Assembly: GCF_000272405.2 (NCBI RefSeq)
Contig: NZ_AJZM02000064.1
Location: forward strand, 1-38,056
DNA length: 38,056 nt
From: Vibrio tasmaniensis 1F-187
Lineage (GTDB): Bacteria > Pseudomonadota > Gammaproteobacteria > Enterobacterales > Vibrionaceae
Direction: 5' to 3'
Positions within the stretch are counted from its first letter, which is position 1, and every line of letters begins with the position of its first letter. The notes under the pieces are model-generated. The model had not been told where the DNA came from, did no database searches, and worked only from the letters and a program-made list of their open reading frames with translations. Of this stretch, positions 36,201 through 38,056 are shown piece by piece. A program made the position numbers and the translations under genes.

Positions 36201-37759
36201 CATCACCAGAAGAGCGTTTGGATTACCTACTGAGTAATTGCAATGCCAATTTAGTGGTAACTAACCAAACGTCACAGCGTAAAAATTCAGTGCTCTATCA
36301 AGCACTATTGCAACCTGTTGAGCAGGCTTATCCATCACTCTCCAATACGGACTTAGAGGTGCTTAGTCAAAGTGAGCATGGTGCTTATTATCTGTATACA
36401 TCGGGAACAACAGGTAAACCTAAATGCGTTGTAGTGAACAGCAGAGCAACTTCCAATGTCATCGGGGAAACGTGTAAAGCTTGGCAAATAACGTCTGAAG
36501 ATGTGTTGATGTGCGTAACGCCGTTCCATCATGATCTCTCTGTGTTTGATATTTATGCTTCGTTTACTTGCGGGGCAACCATTGTATTACCAGAGGCTGG
36601 TGAAGAAAAAGACGCGATTCGTTGGAATCAATTGGTTGAGAAGCACCGTATTACTATTTGGCAGTCAGTTCCGGCATTGATGGAAATGTTGTTGTCTTGT
36701 ATGCAGGGTGAAAAACTCAAATCTCTACGCTTAGTTTGCCAAGGGGGGGATTACGTTAAACCTAAAACGATTGATGAACTTAGAGCGCTGGAGCAAGATA
36801 TTCGCCTTGTCTCAATTGGTGGTCCTACCGAAACCACGATATGGAGTATCTGGCACTTTGTTACCGACGAAGACAAATCGGTTATTCCTTATGGCAGGCC
36901 TTTCCCTGCAAATCAGTACTTTATTATGGATGGATTGGGTAAACATGTTCCACAAGGAGTAGCAGGTCGGATCATGACAGTAGGAGTAAACCTTGCGTCA
37001 GGGTATTTATCTGATGGAGAGCTTACACAAACTGATTTTGTGACGATAATTGATGCTCTAGGTAGTGAGGTCAGAGCGTTTAGAACCGGTGATCTAGGCT
37101 ATTATCGTGAAGATGGCACCATTATTTTTGCTGGTCGGGTTAATGGCTATGTGAAGGTTAGGGGCGTCCGTGTGTCGTTACCCGATATTGAGAAAGAGTT
37201 AAATCGCTGCCCACTGATTGAGCAAGTTTTGATTGTCGACTATACCGAACGTAATGGAGACGTAGCGTTAGGTGCGATCTATAAAGTGGCGGATGGCCAA
37301 GTCGCTAATGCTGCTGCTATTCGTGACTTTGCACAGCAATGCTTACCAAACTCCCATGTACCTTCTCAGTTACTTGAATTGGATAAACTGCCTCTCTCTC
37401 GAAATGGAAAGTTTGACCGGATTCAAGCGCGAGAAGAGTTGGTTCGTTCAATGACTCAGACGGTGAGCTCTCCACAACTCGCTTCAGCTTCTGTTACTCA
37501 GAACAATGAGAAACCGAACAACGCTAAAACGACGTTAACGACATCAGAATTTGGGTCGATTATCGAAGCTTATGAGCAAGTGACGGGAAAACATTTAGAA
37601 GGTTTTAGCGAGGAGAGTGCGTTTCTGTCGTTGGGTTTAAAGCCATCTCACCTAAAAGATGTAGCAGAGAAACTGAGTAAAACGTTTGAGCGTAAGGTGT
37701 TTACACGCAAGTTGATTAAATGTCGGAACGCAAAAGAGGTTGCCGACGAGATTTTATAA
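33248..37759 (+). CDS. NRPS with tandem cyclisation, adenylation and degenerate carrier domains (VibF-like, short)
   Basis: The 1503-residue synthetase has the order Cy1 (about 1-440), Cy2 (about 460-890), A (about 900-1390) and a carrier-like domain (about 1430-1503). Cy1 has an intact DxxxxDxxS motif (Asp139, Asp144, Ser147). Cy2 reads DALIVDGRT (Asp596, Asp601, Thr604). The A domain has YLYTSGTTGKPKCVVV and the C-terminal lysine motif NGKFDR. The tandem Cy pair is the hallmark of VibF, which makes the methyloxazoline of vibriobactin. VibF is about 2400 residues with C-PCP-C at its end; none of that is here. The terminal domain has LGLKPSHL where carriers have LGLDSL, with Pro1466 at the phosphopantetheine site. 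Pocket residues suggest Cys or Thr. The start ATG 33248 has a weak ribosome binding site. Confidence 0.9.
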   Translation: MSVEMKMRELTTVQAAYYVGRQTGQSMGGVAAHIYAEFDGENIDSEKLASAVRKLYINHPMLRMKVTSGGQQTIAPLSSVHQLIIDDIEHLSPSATRDFLIEKRTAITDQKLDLDNGQAAQIGITRHSKVQCRLHIDVDMIAVDAQSFRILVEELAKLYSDEHQGNETQEKNSFFEYLDKQAADNYLVAKRQSDKTWWQQRLPDIAGAPEFPYVNGDIDRQHGHSQRFTHQLTQEQRSSIEELAKKHHLTLTQLFLTLFSQAVGSSCNSPDFRLNVPTFHRGFYTNDAETTIGDFSNLLIYSASLKAQESTLNHCRRTANQLNQLLNHESYSGVTVMRDLSRYYGTVQASPIVFTSGMDVEGDDLFSEAVTKVFGKMNWIISQGAQVTLDAQIAPAYEGIFVNWDVRMDVFPKGFVDTLFNKFIAIVQSLADEPNSIHNSLESTLAQLGYACPSLPLVTSCPKPLTELQKSYLLGRSTHIPMGGTAMHEFREYRGKIESSLVESRLESLVKKYDALRMHIDENKLVQQVSSKVTLNFDSHDFRHLSIEQALERVGKIRQVSNHTMHDLSKSPWRVSVIQLPDSDIGYQTIVFTSFDALIVDGRTHSLILSELLKKNSGHLHELCANSAETNHFDSEHDTAKREADMSFWQSKLDPECAPPSLPWKQRLDHIKASRYQRESIVIDKTALTQLTMASAANSLFLNSALSALVLEGMSYWTTEQEMRVGFPVAIPQSDQPLGNGSTFVILEYRKNKGSLLERAQGMQNDMFEALDHLDFSGVDINRQLMTSRTSSLALPVVVTNGLTWDALSDDDELVFFDGITQTPQVALDIRLNFDERRNLVLSFDYAVDALDKRVVVSILESIERHIETVCETHDFDIPSHKVLNLEHYKLNCDVKEFECSKFLSKIARNLAENASDDIAVICGERHISYKAFGEDVHKVMQHIAHLGLKQGDVLAICLPKSPEHLVMTIACSLSGIIWVPIDASSPEERLDYLLSNCNANLVVTNQTSQRKNSVLYQALLQPVEQAYPSLSNTDLEVLSQSEHGAYYLYTSGTTGKPKCVVVNSRATSNVIGETCKAWQITSEDVLMCVTPFHHDLSVFDIYASFTCGATIVLPEAGEEKDAIRWNQLVEKHRITIWQSVPALMEMLLSCMQGEKLKSLRLVCQGGDYVKPKTIDELRALEQDIRLVSIGGPTETTIWSIWHFVTDEDKSVIPYGRPFPANQYFIMDGLGKHVPQGVAGRIMTVGVNLASGYLSDGELTQTDFVTIIDALGSEVRAFRTGDLGYYREDGTIIFAGRVNGYVKVRGVRVSLPDIEKELNRCPLIEQVLIVDYTERNGDVALGAIYKVADGQVANAAAIRDFAQQCLPNSHVPSQLLELDKLPLSRNGKFDRIQAREELVRSMTQTVSSPQLASASVTQNNEKPNNAKTTLTTSEFGSIIEAYEQVTGKHLEGFSEESAFLSLGLKPSHLKDVAEKLSKTFERKVFTRKLIKCRNAKEVADEIL

Positions 37760-37783
37760 TCACTTTAATAAACCTTCCAGAGA

Positions 37784-37817
37784 AAGCCGAGCGAATAAAG
37801 TTCGGCTATTTTATTTA
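37784..37817 (+). terminator. Probable terminator of the NRPS gene
   Basis: A 6-bp stem AGCCGA / TCGGCT (37785-37790 with 37802-37807) is followed by ATTTTATTT, 25 bases after the NRPS stop. Its presence argues that no further NRPS gene is cotranscribed downstream. Confidence 0.65.
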
Positions 37818-38056
37818 ATTGGGGGGTGTGTTGTCGTGTTAGCCCGCTAAGTTAATTTTTGTTGGTCACGAAATACAAAGGTTACTACATGTCGATTTAA
37901 CGGTGCGATGTACGTTAGTTGGGTTATTTAAGTTATTTATTTATCAATTGCTTAAAACGAAATTATACTAATGTATCCGCTAGCGAAAACCGGATTTATC
38001 TTGATTGTTCTATATGAATATAGTTAGCATATGCTTAATGGCTTAATGGCTTAATG
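37818..38056. other. Gene-free tail of the window
   Basis: A/T-rich sequence with no coding evidence on either strand. It ends in three exact tandem copies of the 8-mer GCTTAATG (38033-38056) that run off the window edge. Confidence 0.5.

Noticed and set aside
33248..37759. Calling the NRPS vibF outright
   Set aside because: The tandem Cy-A start matches, but the protein is about 900 residues shorter than VibF, lacks C-PCP-C and has a changed carrier site, so the symbol was withheld.
1..38056. CRISPR arrays, IS elements, prophage genes, rRNA
   Set aside because: No regularly spaced repeats, transposase or integrase-like frames, phage structural genes or rRNA sequence were seen.

Overview
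The window looks like a chromosome segment from a Vibrio. The evidence is the gene order aspS-ruvC-ruvA-ruvB-cydAB-tol/pal-nadA, the very close match of RuvA, CydA and the Tol proteins to gammaproteobacterial families, and a siderophore locus of the vibriobactin/vulnibactin kind. I cannot fix the species from the sequence alone.

Bases 1-16,990 are conserved housekeeping genes, almost all on the + strand. They comprise aspartyl-tRNA synthetase, the RuvABC Holliday-junction system (with a chemoreceptor gene inserted between ruvC and ruvA), and the cytochrome bd oxidase operon cydA-cydB-cydX-ybgE with a perfect FNR-type site upstream. The envelope operon ybgC-tolQ-tolR-tolA-tolB-pal-cpoB follows, then quinolinate synthase nadA. 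Rho-independent terminators separate most of these units.

Bases 17,260-37,820 hold an iron-regulated catechol/salicylate siderophore locus built from several divergent and convergent units. Each unit starts at a strong Fur-like box (about 18,553, 20,851, 23,677, 30,902, 33,028 and 33,166). The units are: an MFS transporter (-); an alpha/beta hydrolase plus a VibH-type stand-alone condensation enzyme (+); a TonB-dependent receptor (+); a free aryl carrier protein (-); aryl-AMP ligase, PchB-type isochorismate-pyruvate lyase, VibB and ViuB (+); VibC and a second aryl-AMP ligase (-); VibA (+); a DAHP synthase (-); and a 1503-residue Cy-Cy-A NRPS (+).

The proposed logic is as follows. DAHP synthase raises chorismate supply and VibC makes isochorismate. 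Isochorismate is then split between salicylate (PchB-type lyase) and 2,3-dihydroxybenzoate (VibB and VibA). The two aryl-AMP ligases differ at the residues that separate salicylate from DHB activators, so one is assigned to each acid, and there are two aryl carriers. VibH would place one aryl group on a polyamine, and the NRPS would make azoline-linked aryl groups. This predicts a mixed salicyl/catecholyl siderophore like vulnibactin.

The most unusual part is the NRPS. It stops after the adenylation domain and one carrier-like domain in which the phosphopantetheine Ser position reads Pro (Lys-Pro-Ser in place of Asp-Ser). It has none of the C-PCP-C end of VibF, and its adenylation pocket reads more like a cysteine code than a threonine code. 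No phosphopantetheinyl transferase, ABC importer, regulator or additional condensation domain is visible in the window, so the pathway must be completed elsewhere or work differently from the vibriobactin model.
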